Assembly: GCA_937885235.1 (NCBI GenBank) | Contig: CAKZZK010000119.1 | Location: forward strand, 1-15,309 | Reading direction: 5' to 3' | Length of the DNA stretch: 15,309 nt | DNA from: an uncultured Treponema sp. | GTDB lineage: Bacteria > Spirochaetota > Spirochaetia > Treponematales > Treponemataceae | Shown: positions 6,223-15,282 of the stretch, piece by piece | Position numbering within the stretch: position 1 is the stretch's first letter | Layout: every line of letters starts with the position of its first letter | The notes under the pieces: model-generated | Seen by the model: the letters and a program-made list of their open reading frames with translations, nothing else | What the model was told of the DNA's origin: nothing | The model's database searches: none | Translations under genes and position numbers: made by a program

Positions 6223-9200
6223 ATGTCCCACAGTTATCTTTCATTACTGGAACGCCCCCTCGACAGCTCGCAGGAAGCGATCTGTTGCCGCGCAGGGAAT
6301 ACGGTTGCCGCAGCAGGAGCGGGCTCAGTCAAAACGCAGACGCTTGCGACCCGTTTTGCCTGGCTTGTCATGACAGAAAAAATTCCCGCTTCAAAAATCC
6401 TTACGCTCACCTTTACCAAAAAGGCGGCGGGAGAAATGTACGAGCGCATACACCGCACGCTGAAATTCTTTGCTGAAAAGCTCTCTGGCACAAGCGAATA
6501 CAAAGCAGAGCAGGAACGGGCAAAAAAGGCGCTTGAGGATTTTTCCAATGTGCACATCCAGACGCTAGACTCCTACTGCGCGGGCATCGTGCGGCAGGTA
6601 GCAAACCGCTATGGAATCCGCCCCGACTTCAACTCTGGTTCAGGGGAAGCGGAACAAGCAATACGGACAGCCGCGCTGCCCTTTATCATTGCCCGCAAGG
6701 AACGCCCTGCCGTGCAAAACTTTGCCAATGCCGGCCAGCTGCAGGAATTTGCAGAAGAAGTGCTCGCAGCTGCCATAAATAAATACACCTCGCTTGCGGA
6801 CAAAGACAATTTTTTCAGCAGCTATCTTGCCGTGCAGTGCAAGACAATAGCGGACTTGCTCAATTATTTTCTCTCTGGCAGCAAACCGGAGCTATCCCCC
6901 ACAGGCTGCGAGCCGCTTCACAGCATAAAAAATACCATAGACAGCAACAGCGATGCGCGGGAAGCCCTGCTTCAAAATAAGTCAGTAAAAGGCAAGTTCG
7001 ACAAGGAAAAGCAGATAAACGACTACTTTGCCAAAGTGGAAAGCATCTCTGCACTCCTCGGCAGCGACGCTCTGACTATAAAGCTTACAGCAAAGGACAT
7101 CGCAGAACAGCCAGCGTCTCTCTGCAAGCTGATAGACAGTCTCAGCAGTATCAACGACAGCCTCAGCAGCATTGCTTCGCTCAAATACAGAGACGAAAAG
7201 TTCAACAATGTAAAGGAAGCTTTAAAGTCATTGGAGAATGGCTTTGTGTTCATCAATTCCATCATCGCCTATATCAAAAACTTTTCACTCATCAAGGACC
7301 TCTTTGCCCTGCTCGATGAATTCACCGAGGAAGCAAAGCGTATCCGCCTTCGCTCAGGCAGCCTCTCTTTCCGTGACATCCAGAAAATGGCACTCAAAAT
7401 CCTGCGAGAGCAGGATGACATACGCAGTCAGGAACAGCATGCCTATGACAAAATCATGATTGACGAGTTTCAGGACAATAACTGCGAAAACCGCGGCCTG
7501 CTCTTTATGCTTGCGGGGAAAAAAGGCATAGGCAGCATAGACAACATTGCCGATGACAAGCTCTTTTTCGTGGGAGACGAAAAACAGTCAATCTACAAGT
7601 TCCGAGATGCGGACGTTTCTGTTTTCAACAGGCTTCAGGAGGATTTTGCCAGCCGCTTTGCGGGCAGCGTCATGCAGATGACGAACAATTACCGTTCGAG
7701 CAAGGAGCTGCTTGCCTCGTTCAACAGCCTTTTCGGAGGCACCAAGAACAACAAAGGCATATTCGACAACGCGCTGCCCGTAAAGGACTATCCTTACGAA
7801 GCGCGTTACAAGGCAGATGCAAGCAAGCCAGACGGCGTCCCTGCCCTGCCGCAGGACGCAAAGGATATTGCCATGCACTTCCGCTTCCTCATGAAGGATG
7901 TGCTCGATAAAAACGAAAACTACCTTTCCGAAAAAGACCAGCTTGCCTACGACATGGCGCAGAAGATACAGGGCATAGTGGCAGACGCAAAGGCAAAAGG
8001 CGAGCGCCCCAGCATTGCCATCCTTGACCGCAGCCGCACGGACAGGGGCGTCATCACCAAATGGCTCAACAGGTGCGGTATCTCTTACAGCACGGACCAG
8101 CAGAGCAGCCTTTTTGACGCAGGACCTGTCTGCGACATCTACAATTTTCTTCGCAGCTGCATCTACCCGTCTGACAGCACCGCGTATGCAGCCTACCTTG
8201 CCTCCCCGTTCGCAGGACTGGCAGAGACTAGCATAGAGACCATACTCGCAATCCTTTCCAGCCGGAGCGGGACTGACTTTGCCTTTACTCCGGAATGCGG
8301 AGAAGAGGAACGGCTTGCCATAAAGGAACTGCTTCCACCAAAAGAATGGGAAAAATACCGGCTCGCGCAGGCATTCTATGAGACAGAGCGAAAGAAAACG
8401 CTCAGCCGCCCGCTCACAGACACAATAGCGGTGCTCTGGGAAGAAACAGGCTATCACTATGAAACCCTGCTAGACGCGACGACGAAGCTTTACGCAGAGC
8501 AGTACGATATGCTCTTTGAACTTGCCCGCAGCTGCGACAGTGAGGACAGAACAGCCGCATGGTTTGTTGACCAGCTGGCGCTCATCAAGGCAAAGGAATC
8601 AGCATCATCATTCGGTGCCGATGATGACGAGCTGGGCATAAAGGAACTGAGCTACCCTATAGAAAAAGAAAGCGATGTGCAGATAATGACCATACACAAA
8701 AGCAAAGGCTTGCAGTTCAGCTCTGTCTTTGTATATGGCTGCACGGGGGTACGCGCAAAGACGGACAAAAACAGACTATTCTTTGAAGAAAGCACGGGAA
8801 TCTCCATCAAGCCGGAAAGCGGTTCGGGGAACTTCTTTTCCCTTCGCGGCAAGGAACTGGAAACCAAAAAGGAGCTTGCGGAATTCCGCCGCCTCCTCTA
8901 TGTGGCGATTACACGGGCAGAAAAGGAAGTATTCATCATGGGCTCTGTAAACAGCGGCAAAGAGAGTAGTTCCAGCTTTGCCCTGCTTGAAGGGCAGCTG
9001 GAAAGCTATTATCACCTCTCTGCCGAAAGCGGGAACAGCAGGATTGGTGAAGAAATCTATGAAGCAGGGGCACCTTTCACCTTCTACAGCATCAAGCCTA
9101 TTGAGCGCAGCATGGTGGCCAGACTCAAGCGAGGGCAGAACGTCTCCCCATCTGCGGGACAGAACAGGGAAAAACTTATGCAGCTCTACAGCAAGCTTTA

Positions 9201-10143
9201 TGATGGAAAAGCCCTCGTCAATCTGACGCCGGAAGACCTGTGGAAAGCAAGCCCGAGCCTTCTTGAAGTGCCCGCTTCTTCGGGCAGAAGGCCGCAGTCT
9301 TCCCTTGCCGATGCCTACGAAGCGCAGATCACCCCCATACTGGAGCACTACAGGAAAAAAGCAGAGCTACAGGGCGCAGCTGACCCCGACAGCGGAGACA
9401 AGGTGCTGCAGGATGGCACAGAGCTTCCCGATTCATTCTTTGCCGCAAAGGATTTCGGCACGCTCGCACATACCTATCTGGAAGCCTTTGCCAAACGGGG
9501 CAGCCCTGCGATGGAAGGCTATGAAGCGCCTCTAAAGCTTTTCAAAGATATAAACAAAGGACATGCAGACACACTCAGGGAGTGCTGCAAGCGCATGGTC
9601 AAGGAATTTGCTGAAAGCCCGCTCGGCAAAGCCTTTATACAGGCAAAAAAGGCGGGGCGTTTTTACCGCACGGAATACGGCTTCAAGACAGCCATACACG
9701 GCTACCTCGTCACCGGCTCTATCGACTTGATTTTTCAAAATGATGACGGCAGCTACAGCTTAGTAGACTACAAAACTGACGAAGAAATCTGTGAGGAACG
9801 CTATATTCCCCAGCAGTCCTGCTACAGAATTGCGGCAGCACGCCTGCTCGGCACAAGCTCCGACAAGATACACTGCTTCCTGCATTTCCTGCGTTTCGGC
9901 AAAACCATCACGCTTTCCCTTGACGCAGACATATCAGCTGCCCAAATAGAACAGGGCTTGCGACGGGAAAAGAAGGAACATCTCATTCGGGACATAACGG
10001 ATAAGGAGCGCATTTCTCCCGCAGAGGCTGCGGAAAAGCTTTCGGCTATGGCGCTGGGCAAAAGCTTAGAGGCAGACGGGGAACAGCTCTTCCGCAAATC
10101 CCACGAATACCTCTATTCTTTGTATCAGTCTTCCGTAGGATAA
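6223..10143 (+). CDS. addA: AddA/RecB-like UvrD-family helicase-nuclease with altered Walker A motif
   Basis: This 1306-aa protein should be the motor and second nuclease of AddAB. Superfamily 1 motifs appear in order: Q-motif SSQEAI, Walker A GAGSVKT (residues 32-38), Walker B D414-E415 (IDEFQD), motif III VGDEKQSIYKFR (450-461), motif IV NNYRSS (488-493), motif V TIHKSKG (823-829) and motif VI LLYVAITRAE (891-900, R898). The C-terminal RecB-type nuclease shows H1083 (GTLAH), D1168 (GSIDLI), D1182 and K1184 (VDYKTD), and Q1197 with Y1201. The P-loop Gly before Lys is Val (codon GTC, 6328-6330), although every other motif is sound. A single base change from GGC would explain it. The ATG at 6223 follows GGAGG at 6206-6210. 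An earlier in-frame ATG at 6118 lies inside addB and lacks this site. The 3' end overlaps the convergent 194-aa gene by 19 bp. Confidence 0.92.
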   Translation: MSHSYLSLLERPLDSSQEAICCRAGNTVAAAGAGSVKTQTLATRFAWLVMTEKIPASKILTLTFTKKAAGEMYERIHRTLKFFAEKLSGTSEYKAEQERAKKALEDFSNVHIQTLDSYCAGIVRQVANRYGIRPDFNSGSGEAEQAIRTAALPFIIARKERPAVQNFANAGQLQEFAEEVLAAAINKYTSLADKDNFFSSYLAVQCKTIADLLNYFLSGSKPELSPTGCEPLHSIKNTIDSNSDAREALLQNKSVKGKFDKEKQINDYFAKVESISALLGSDALTIKLTAKDIAEQPASLCKLIDSLSSINDSLSSIASLKYRDEKFNNVKEALKSLENGFVFINSIIAYIKNFSLIKDLFALLDEFTEEAKRIRLRSGSLSFRDIQKMALKILREQDDIRSQEQHAYDKIMIDEFQDNNCENRGLLFMLAGKKGIGSIDNIADDKLFFVGDEKQSIYKFRDADVSVFNRLQEDFASRFAGSVMQMTNNYRSSKELLASFNSLFGGTKNNKGIFDNALPVKDYPYEARYKADASKPDGVPALPQDAKDIAMHFRFLMKDVLDKNENYLSEKDQLAYDMAQKIQGIVADAKAKGERPSIAILDRSRTDRGVITKWLNRCGISYSTDQQSSLFDAGPVCDIYNFLRSCIYPSDSTAYAAYLASPFAGLAETSIETILAILSSRSGTDFAFTPECGEEERLAIKELLPPKEWEKYRLAQAFYETERKKTLSRPLTDTIAVLWEETGYHYETLLDATTKLYAEQYDMLFELARSCDSEDRTAAWFVDQLALIKAKESASSFGADDDELGIKELSYPIEKESDVQIMTIHKSKGLQFSSVFVYGCTGVRAKTDKNRLFFEESTGISIKPESGSGNFFSLRGKELETKKELAEFRRLLYVAITRAEKEVFIMGSVNSGKESSSSFALLEGQLESYYHLSAESGNSRIGEEIYEAGAPFTFYSIKPIERSMVARLKRGQNVSPSAGQNREKLMQLYSKLYDGKALVNLTPEDLWKASPSLLEVPASSGRRPQSSLADAYEAQITPILEHYRKKAELQGAADPDSGDKVLQDGTELPDSFFAAKDFGTLAHTYLEAFAKRGSPAMEGYEAPLKLFKDINKGHADTLRECCKRMVKEFAESPLGKAFIQAKKAGRFYRTEYGFKTAIHGYLVTGSIDLIFQNDDGSYSLVDYKTDEEICEERYIPQQSCYRIAAARLLGTSSDKIHCFLHFLRFGKTITLSLDADISAAQIEQGLRREKKEHLIRDITDKERISPAEAAEKLSAMALGKSLEADGEQLFRKSHEYLYSLYQSSVG

Positions 10144-10709
10144 TAGCACTGCTTGATGATGGCGAAAACCTCTTTATCCTTATAGTTAAAGCGGTAGTCT
10201 TTGAGCGGAGCGAATTTGAGCGTATACGACGCATCAGGATTAACGCTCATAAAGGGAAAGAAATCCTTCGCCTTCTGCTCAAAGTAAAGCCAGCATTGGA
10301 GATAAATAAAGTTGTCGCCAAGCGTGTATTGCTCCATATCGCAGAGCGCGCAGCTTACAACGTTGTCCCTGATATAGGTGCCCTGCACGCTGAACTGCCT
10401 GTTCGCTTCCTGCACCGCCTTGAACAGGTTGTACGCCGCAAGCAGATGCTGTTCTTCACCGTTGATGGCATCCGCTTCCGGCGTTTCACCCAGCGTCTTG
10501 TAGGGGAATTTGTATTTTTTATACGCCTCCGCTACAGACGCCCGGTAATCCTGCTCGTGGTAGTCAATCTTCTTCTGGCGGATTTCATCGGCAGACAGCG
10601 TATGGCTTGGCTTTCCCTCAGGATTTGCCGCCATGAAGCGCTCCATTTTCTTGGAGAACGCGCTCACCGACTTGATGATGCCCAGAGTAGCCTTTTTGCT
10701 TTTTGCCAT
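10125..10709 (-). CDS. Hypothetical protein (194 aa), last gene of the amino-acid operon
   Basis: I do not recognise this family. The protein is soluble, with a basic N-terminus (KSKKATLGIIKS), a charged helical middle (residues 40-100) and a C-terminal half rich in aromatic residues and Cys, including SCALCDMEQY (a CxxC pair) and LQCWLYFEQKAKDFF. There is no signal peptide or membrane segment. The start lies 7 nt past the ilvN stop with no clear ribosome-binding site of its own, so translation is probably coupled to ilvN. The 3' end overlaps convergent addA by 19 bp. Codon use and length support a real gene. Its place behind amino-acid genes may only reflect read-through and says little about its role. 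Confidence 0.8.
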   Translation of the reverse strand: MAKSKKATLGIIKSVSAFSKKMERFMAANPEGKPSHTLSADEIRQKKIDYHEQDYRASVAEAYKKYKFPYKTLGETPEADAINGEEQHLLAAYNLFKAVQEANRQFSVQGTYIRDNVVSCALCDMEQYTLGDNFIYLQCWLYFEQKAKDFFPFMSVNPDASYTLKFAPLKDYRFNYKDKEVFAIIKQCYYPTED

Positions 10710-10716
10710 AGACAGC

Positions 10717-11208
10717 TCATTTCATTATCTTTTCGCCCCTGTCCATGGCAGTGAGGCCGGACTTGAGCAGTTCCAAAATGCCATAAGGCTCCAGCAAGCG
10801 GATGAGAGAGGAGATTTTATCCTCGCTGCCCGTAGCCTCCACGATGAGGGAATTTTCAGACACATCGACAATGTGCGCGCGGAAGATATTGCAGGTTTCG
10901 ATGATGACAGAACGGCTTGCCCCTCCTGCCTTTACCTTGATGAGCGCCATCTCGCGCTGTGTGGTGGAAGACGAGTCACAGTGCTCAATGGAAATGACTT
11001 CCACAAGCTTGGAAAGCTGCTTCTCTATCTGCTCAAGGATATACTCATCGCCCCGCACCACAATAGTCATGCGGCTGCGCTCTGGATCCGCTGTCTCGCA
11101 GACGGTGAGCGAGTCAATATTGTAACCGCGGCGGCTGAACAGCCCCGACACGCGGCTCAAAACACCGGCATGGTTTTCCACCAGAACAGAAAGTACATAT
11201 TTTTCCAT
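10717..11208 (-). CDS. ilvN: Acetolactate synthase small (regulatory) subunit
   Basis: At 163 aa this matches the usual length of IlvN/IlvH, the regulatory subunit that activates acetolactate synthase and makes it sensitive to valine. The enzyme catalyses the first shared step of branched-chain amino-acid synthesis. The N-terminal ACT domain is typical: YVLSVLVENHAGVLSRVSGLF, then RGYNIDSLTV and SRMTIVV. The C-terminal domain has REMALIKVKA, RAHIVDV and a final KSGLTAMDRG, close to the family ending. An AAGGAGA ribosome-binding site sits about 10 nt before the ATG, and the preceding gene stops 23 nt upstream. The catalytic subunit ilvB normally sits next to ilvN but is absent here, so it must lie elsewhere. 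Confidence 0.95.
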   Translation of the reverse strand: MEKYVLSVLVENHAGVLSRVSGLFSRRGYNIDSLTVCETADPERSRMTIVVRGDEYILEQIEKQLSKLVEVISIEHCDSSSTTQREMALIKVKAGGASRSVIIETCNIFRAHIVDVSENSLIVEATGSEDKISSLIRLLEPYGILELLKSGLTAMDRGEKIMK

Positions 11209-11231
11209 AAAATGCTATCTCCTTCAAAGAA

Positions 11232-13142
11232 TTAATGACGGTATTCCGGGTAAATTCCCAGAAGCCTCACGTCCTCTGTTTTTTCCTTCAATTCTTCATG
11301 CAGAACATGCACGCAGTCCGCGGCATCGCCTTCAATGCCTTTCAGCTCGGCATCCGCATAAAACCAGTAGTTCCACGGCTGCCCTTCCAGCGGGCGGGAT
11401 TCCAGACGCACAAGATTCACCTTGTGCTTTTCAAACACGCCGAGCGTCTGATACAGCGCGCCCGGCTCGTTCTTGGTCTTGATGATAAAGCTCGCCGTAT
11501 TCGGCTTGATGTTCAGCTCACCAGAGCCATTTCCAGCGGCAGACACGGACTGGATGACCACAAAGCGCGTAAAGTTGCCCGGATCGTCCTCTATGTCTTC
11601 GGCAAGCACATCGAGGTTATAGAGCGAGGCGTTCACCGTGCTTGCAATGGCGGCATTTGCCTTGTTCCCTCCCCTGCCAACAAGCTCCGCCGCAGTCGCT
11701 GTGGAAACGGCATCCACATGTCTCCAGTCCTTGTGTGCATCGAGGAAACGCCTGCACTGGGTAAAGCCCTGCGGATGCGAATAGACAGTCCTCACATCCG
11801 AAAGCACAGCTCCCTTCGCGCCAAGCAGGGCATGGCGGATATTGAGCGTAAGCGCTCCGACTATCGTCACATCCTCAAAGCGGGAAAAATTATCATAATT
11901 CTGATACACGGAACCGGCAAGGCTGTTTTCAATGGGCACCATGCCGTAATCCGCCTTTCCGTCAATGACATCCTGAAAGATTTCGCTGAAGGAATCAACG
12001 GGGCGTGCCTCCACGTCCGCAGCATCAAAGTAGCGGCTGATTGCCTGCTCTGCATAGGCGCCGCGCTTGCCGCTGTAGGCACAGACCACCTTCTTGCGGC
12101 GTTCTTCGCGGATATGGGCGACAGACTTGCCCATCACCGGCGCAAGCGCCTCTATGTCATGCATCATCTTGTCGAACTGGGCGGGCAGCATAGAAGAAGC
12201 TCCGTCTACAAGCGCCTTTTCCGGATGGCTGTGCACTTCAAGCATAAGCCCGTCAGCGCCAGAAGCAATGGCGGCAAGCCCCATCGGCGGCACCTTGTCG
12301 CGGACAGAAACGGAATGGCTCGGGTCTACGATAATCGGCAGATGCGTAAGGGAACGGAGCACGGGCACTGCGGACAGGTCAAGCGTGTTGCGCGTGGCTG
12401 GCTCAAAAGTGCGGATGCCCCGCTCGCAGAGGATGACCCCCTCCGTACCGCTTGAAAGCAGATACTCTGCGGACATAAGCAACTCTTCCAGCGTGGCAGA
12501 GTGGCTGCGCCGCAAAATGACGGGCTTTCCCGTCGCGCCGACCTTGCGCAGGAGCTCAAAATCCTGCATATTGCGCGCACCAATCTGGTACACGTCCACG
12601 TAATCCTGCATGACGGGAAGCAGTTCAGGGGAAAGCACCTCCGTCACAATCGGCAGACCGTATTTATCGCCTGCCTCGCGCAGATAGATGAGCGCTTCCT
12701 TGCCAAGCCCCTGAAAATTATAGGGGGAAGAATTAGGCTCATACGCGCCGCCGCGCAGCATGACGGCACCGCTTGCCGCCACCGCCGCCGCAGTCTCCAT
12801 AATCTGCTCGCGGCTTTCCACCGCCCGCGGTCCCGCAATGGTGACAAGGCGCTGTCCCCCGATGCGGATTTTCTGCCCCCGCCGGTTTGGCACCTCCACA
12901 ACCGTATCGCTGCGCTTGAATTCGCGGCTTGCAAGCTTATAGGGCTTGCTGATGGGGATGACAGCCCTTACACCGGGCAATGCTTCCACCTCGTGCCTGT
13001 CAACAGACAGCCTTCCCACAGCGGCAATGACAGTATCTTCCTCGCCCACAATTTCGTTAAGCTTGAAATCCTTCCGCGTAAGGAAATCACGGACAACGCC
13101 TTTCTGCGTTTCCGTTATATCTTTCTTTAGAACTACAACCAC
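11232..13142 (-). CDS. aroF-pheA: DAHP synthase (type I-beta-like) - prephenate dehydratase fusion
   Basis: This 636-aa fusion has four parts: a ferredoxin-like regulatory domain (about 1-70), a DAHP synthase barrel (about 90-335), prephenate dehydratase (about 350-530) and an ACT domain (about 548-630). The dehydratase half, which converts prephenate to phenylpyruvate, looks active: GKRGAYAEQA, VPIENSLAGSV, YSHPQGFTQCR and the catalytic T525-R526-F527. The ACT part has GALY (561-564) and ESRP (581-584), the Phe-binding motifs. In the barrel, metal ligands H276, E302 and D313 are kept, but the fourth, Cys in AGPCxVES, is R106. The KPRT substrate motif reads EPNS (E135, N137), and KRG reads RRS. 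So the DAHPS domain may be inactive or altered. The start is GTG, 11 nt after thrA. Its ribosome-binding site AGGAAG (13150-13155) overlaps the thrA stop codon, which suggests coupled translation. Confidence 0.9.
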   Translation of the reverse strand: MVVVLKKDITETQKGVVRDFLTRKDFKLNEIVGEEDTVIAAVGRLSVDRHEVEALPGVRAVIPISKPYKLASREFKRSDTVVEVPNRRGQKIRIGGQRLVTIAGPRAVESREQIMETAAAVAASGAVMLRGGAYEPNSSPYNFQGLGKEALIYLREAGDKYGLPIVTEVLSPELLPVMQDYVDVYQIGARNMQDFELLRKVGATGKPVILRRSHSATLEELLMSAEYLLSSGTEGVILCERGIRTFEPATRNTLDLSAVPVLRSLTHLPIIVDPSHSVSVRDKVPPMGLAAIASGADGLMLEVHSHPEKALVDGASSMLPAQFDKMMHDIEALAPVMGKSVAHIREERRKKVVCAYSGKRGAYAEQAISRYFDAADVEARPVDSFSEIFQDVIDGKADYGMVPIENSLAGSVYQNYDNFSRFEDVTIVGALTLNIRHALLGAKGAVLSDVRTVYSHPQGFTQCRRFLDAHKDWRHVDAVSTATAAELVGRGGNKANAAIASTVNASLYNLDVLAEDIEDDPGNFTRFVVIQSVSAAGNGSGELNIKPNTASFIIKTKNEPGALYQTLGVFEKHKVNLVRLESRPLEGQPWNYWFYADAELKGIEGDAADCVHVLHEELKEKTEDVRLLGIYPEYRH

Positions 13143-13149
13143 TCTTTTG

Positions 13150-13156
13150 CTTCCTA
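13150..13156 (-). promoter_or_regulatory. Ribosome-binding site overlapping the thrA stop codon
   Basis: The minus strand reads TAGGAAG, in which the thrA TAG (13154-13156) shares bases with the AGGAAG Shine-Dalgarno sequence (13150-13155). This sits 7 nt before the GTG start of the DAHPS-PDT fusion. It fixes the GTG as the start and points to translational coupling of the two genes. Confidence 0.7.
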
Positions 13157-15282
13157 TTTCAGCACGTTCCAGCTCACCGTGCGCAGAATATCACCGAAGA
13201 CACCTGCGGCAGTTACGCCCGCCCCCGCACCGTAGCCACGCACGGTAAGCGGGATAGGTGAATAGCGGGCAGTCGTAAAGACAAATGCATTTTCACCGCC
13301 GCGCACCGCATAGAGGGGATCCTCAGGACCAACTTCAAGCATGCCCACGCTCACCTTGCCGTCCTTGATGCTCGCGCCCATGCGCAACACCTTGTTTTCC
13401 TTGCGCAGGGTTGCCATCTTGTCTGCAAAGTAGCCGTCAAGCTCCGGCAGACGCTTCAGGAAGTCCTCGGTAGAACCCTCCAGACTGAATTCCTCTGGGA
13501 ATATTGAACGCATCTCGATGTCGTCCAGTTCAATCTCCATGCCAGCCTCACGGGCAATGATGAGGGCTTTGCGCGCCACGTCAGTACCCCGCAGGTCATC
13601 ACGGGGATCAGGCTCAGTGTAACGGAGCTCTTTTGCCTGTAGCACTGCTTCGCTAAACTTTGCCCCCTCGTCAAGCCGTCCGAAGATATAGCTCAGCGAG
13701 CCGGACATAATGCCGTTGAATGCCGTCAGGCGATCGCCGCTCTTAAAGAGGTTCTGCAGGGTATCGATGATGGGCAAGCCCGCACCCACGTTCGTCTCAT
13801 AGAGGAAGCGCACGTGCATCTTGTTTGCCGTTTTGCGCAGCTTGCGGTAAAAGTCCATATCCATGGAATTTGCCCGCTTGTTCGGCGTGGCAATGTTCAT
13901 GCCTGCCTTGAGGATATCAATGTAGCGCTCCGGCAGATCATAGCTTGCCGTGCAGTCCACAAAAATCGGATTGAGCGGCTTGGTGTCGCGCACAAAGTCA
14001 AGAATGTGGTCAAGGTTTGTCTTCTCGCCCTCCTCTTTTACCTGTTTGCGCCAGTCCTTCAAATCTATGCCATCGGCATTGAAAATCATACCGTCAATGT
14101 TCGCTATCGCCATCACCCGGATATCAATGCCCTGCGCCAAAAGTGTTTTCTGCTGTTCGCCAATCTGGTCAAGCAAGGTGCCGCCAATCGTCCCCGCGCC
14201 AAAAGCATAAACCTGAATGGACTGCACGGTATTGAAGAAGAACTGGTGCACGATGCGCACTGCCGTGTCTCCGTCAGTAACCTTGATAACTGCTGAAATT
14301 GAACGCTCGCTGGAGCCCTGCGCAATGGCAAGGATATTGATGTCCCTCGTTGCCAGGGAATTAAAGAAAGTCCCCGCAACGCCGCGCACTTCCTTCATTG
14401 CGTCTCCCACAATGGACACTATAGCGCAGTCGGCATGAACCTCAATCTGATTGATGAGCCTGAGCGAGATTTCCAATGCAAATTCGCTTTTGAGCACGTC
14501 CTGCACCAGCGACGCAAAATTCTTGCGGACACAGAAAGAAAGCGTGTATTCAGAGGAAGACTGCGTAATCAAGAGGATAGAAATGCCTGCATTGCTTACT
14601 GCGGAAAAGATACGGGCCGCCATGCCCTTGCGCCCCTTCATGCCGGAACCGCTCACGCTTATCATAGCGCAATCCTTGAGACAGCTGATGCCGCGCACGG
14701 GTCCCGCTTTCTTCCCGCTCTCAAAGGGTCCCCGCCCAATGCGTGTTCCCGGCGCGGAGGGATTCTGGCTGTTCAGGCTCCACGCCTCAATGTCCTTTGC
14801 CGCCAGAGGGGCAAGCGTCTTTGGATGGAGCACCTTGCTGCCAAAGAAGGAAAGCTCCATGGCTTCCTCGTAACTCAAATCCTTGATGAGTATCGCGTCC
14901 TTCACGACGCGCGGGTCCGCAGTGTAGATGCCGTCCACATCCGTCCAGAACTCCACCTTCTTGGAACCGAGCGAGGCTCCCACCACGGCGGCGGAAAAAT
15001 CGCTTCCATTGCGTCCCAAAAGCCCCATCACCGGTTTTGTATCCGTGCCGCTAATCCATGAGCAGATAAAACCGGGGAAGAGCAGTATCCGTGCCTGAGG
15101 TCCTTCTGCCTCGCGGTAGGGGGCAAAGGCATCCGCACAGCGGTAATAGTCGGGGTCCCCTTCTTTCTGGTCTCCCGTCGTATAGATGAACTTGCGCGAG
15201 TCAAGCAGAACTACGCTTTGCCCCTTAGCGAGCAGCACTGCTTCCACAATCGGAGAGCATAAAAGCTCTCCCATGCCCATAA
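13154..15282 (-). CDS. thrA: Bifunctional aspartokinase/homoserine dehydrogenase (5' end missing)
   Basis: About 708 codons remain. By comparison with E. coli ThrA (820 aa), roughly 125 N-terminal residues, including the KFGGTS motif, lie beyond the contig. Apparent Met codons near 15280 are internal. Positions here count from the first visible Met. The kinase part shows GRNGSD (89-94) and WTDVDGIYTADPR (112-124). Two ACT domains follow (about 200-250 and 283-332), with ITQSSSEYTLSFCV and AIAQGSSERSIS. The dehydrogenase has the NAD(P) loop GAGTIGG (361-367), TPNKRA (465-470), ETNVGAGLPI (495-504), GIMSGSLSYIFG (523-534) and YTEPDPRDDLRGTD (554-567). Together they perform the first and third steps from aspartate to homoserine, feeding Thr, Met and Ile. 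All visible active-site motifs are intact. It is the first known gene of the operon; its promoter is outside the window. Confidence 0.96.

Noticed and set aside
7588..8457. 289-aa minus-strand open frame
   Set aside because: It is antisense to the addA helicase core, with no recognisable domain.
11235..12455. 406-aa plus-strand open frame
   Set aside because: It is antisense to the clear DAHPS-PDT gene and its composition is that of a shadow frame.
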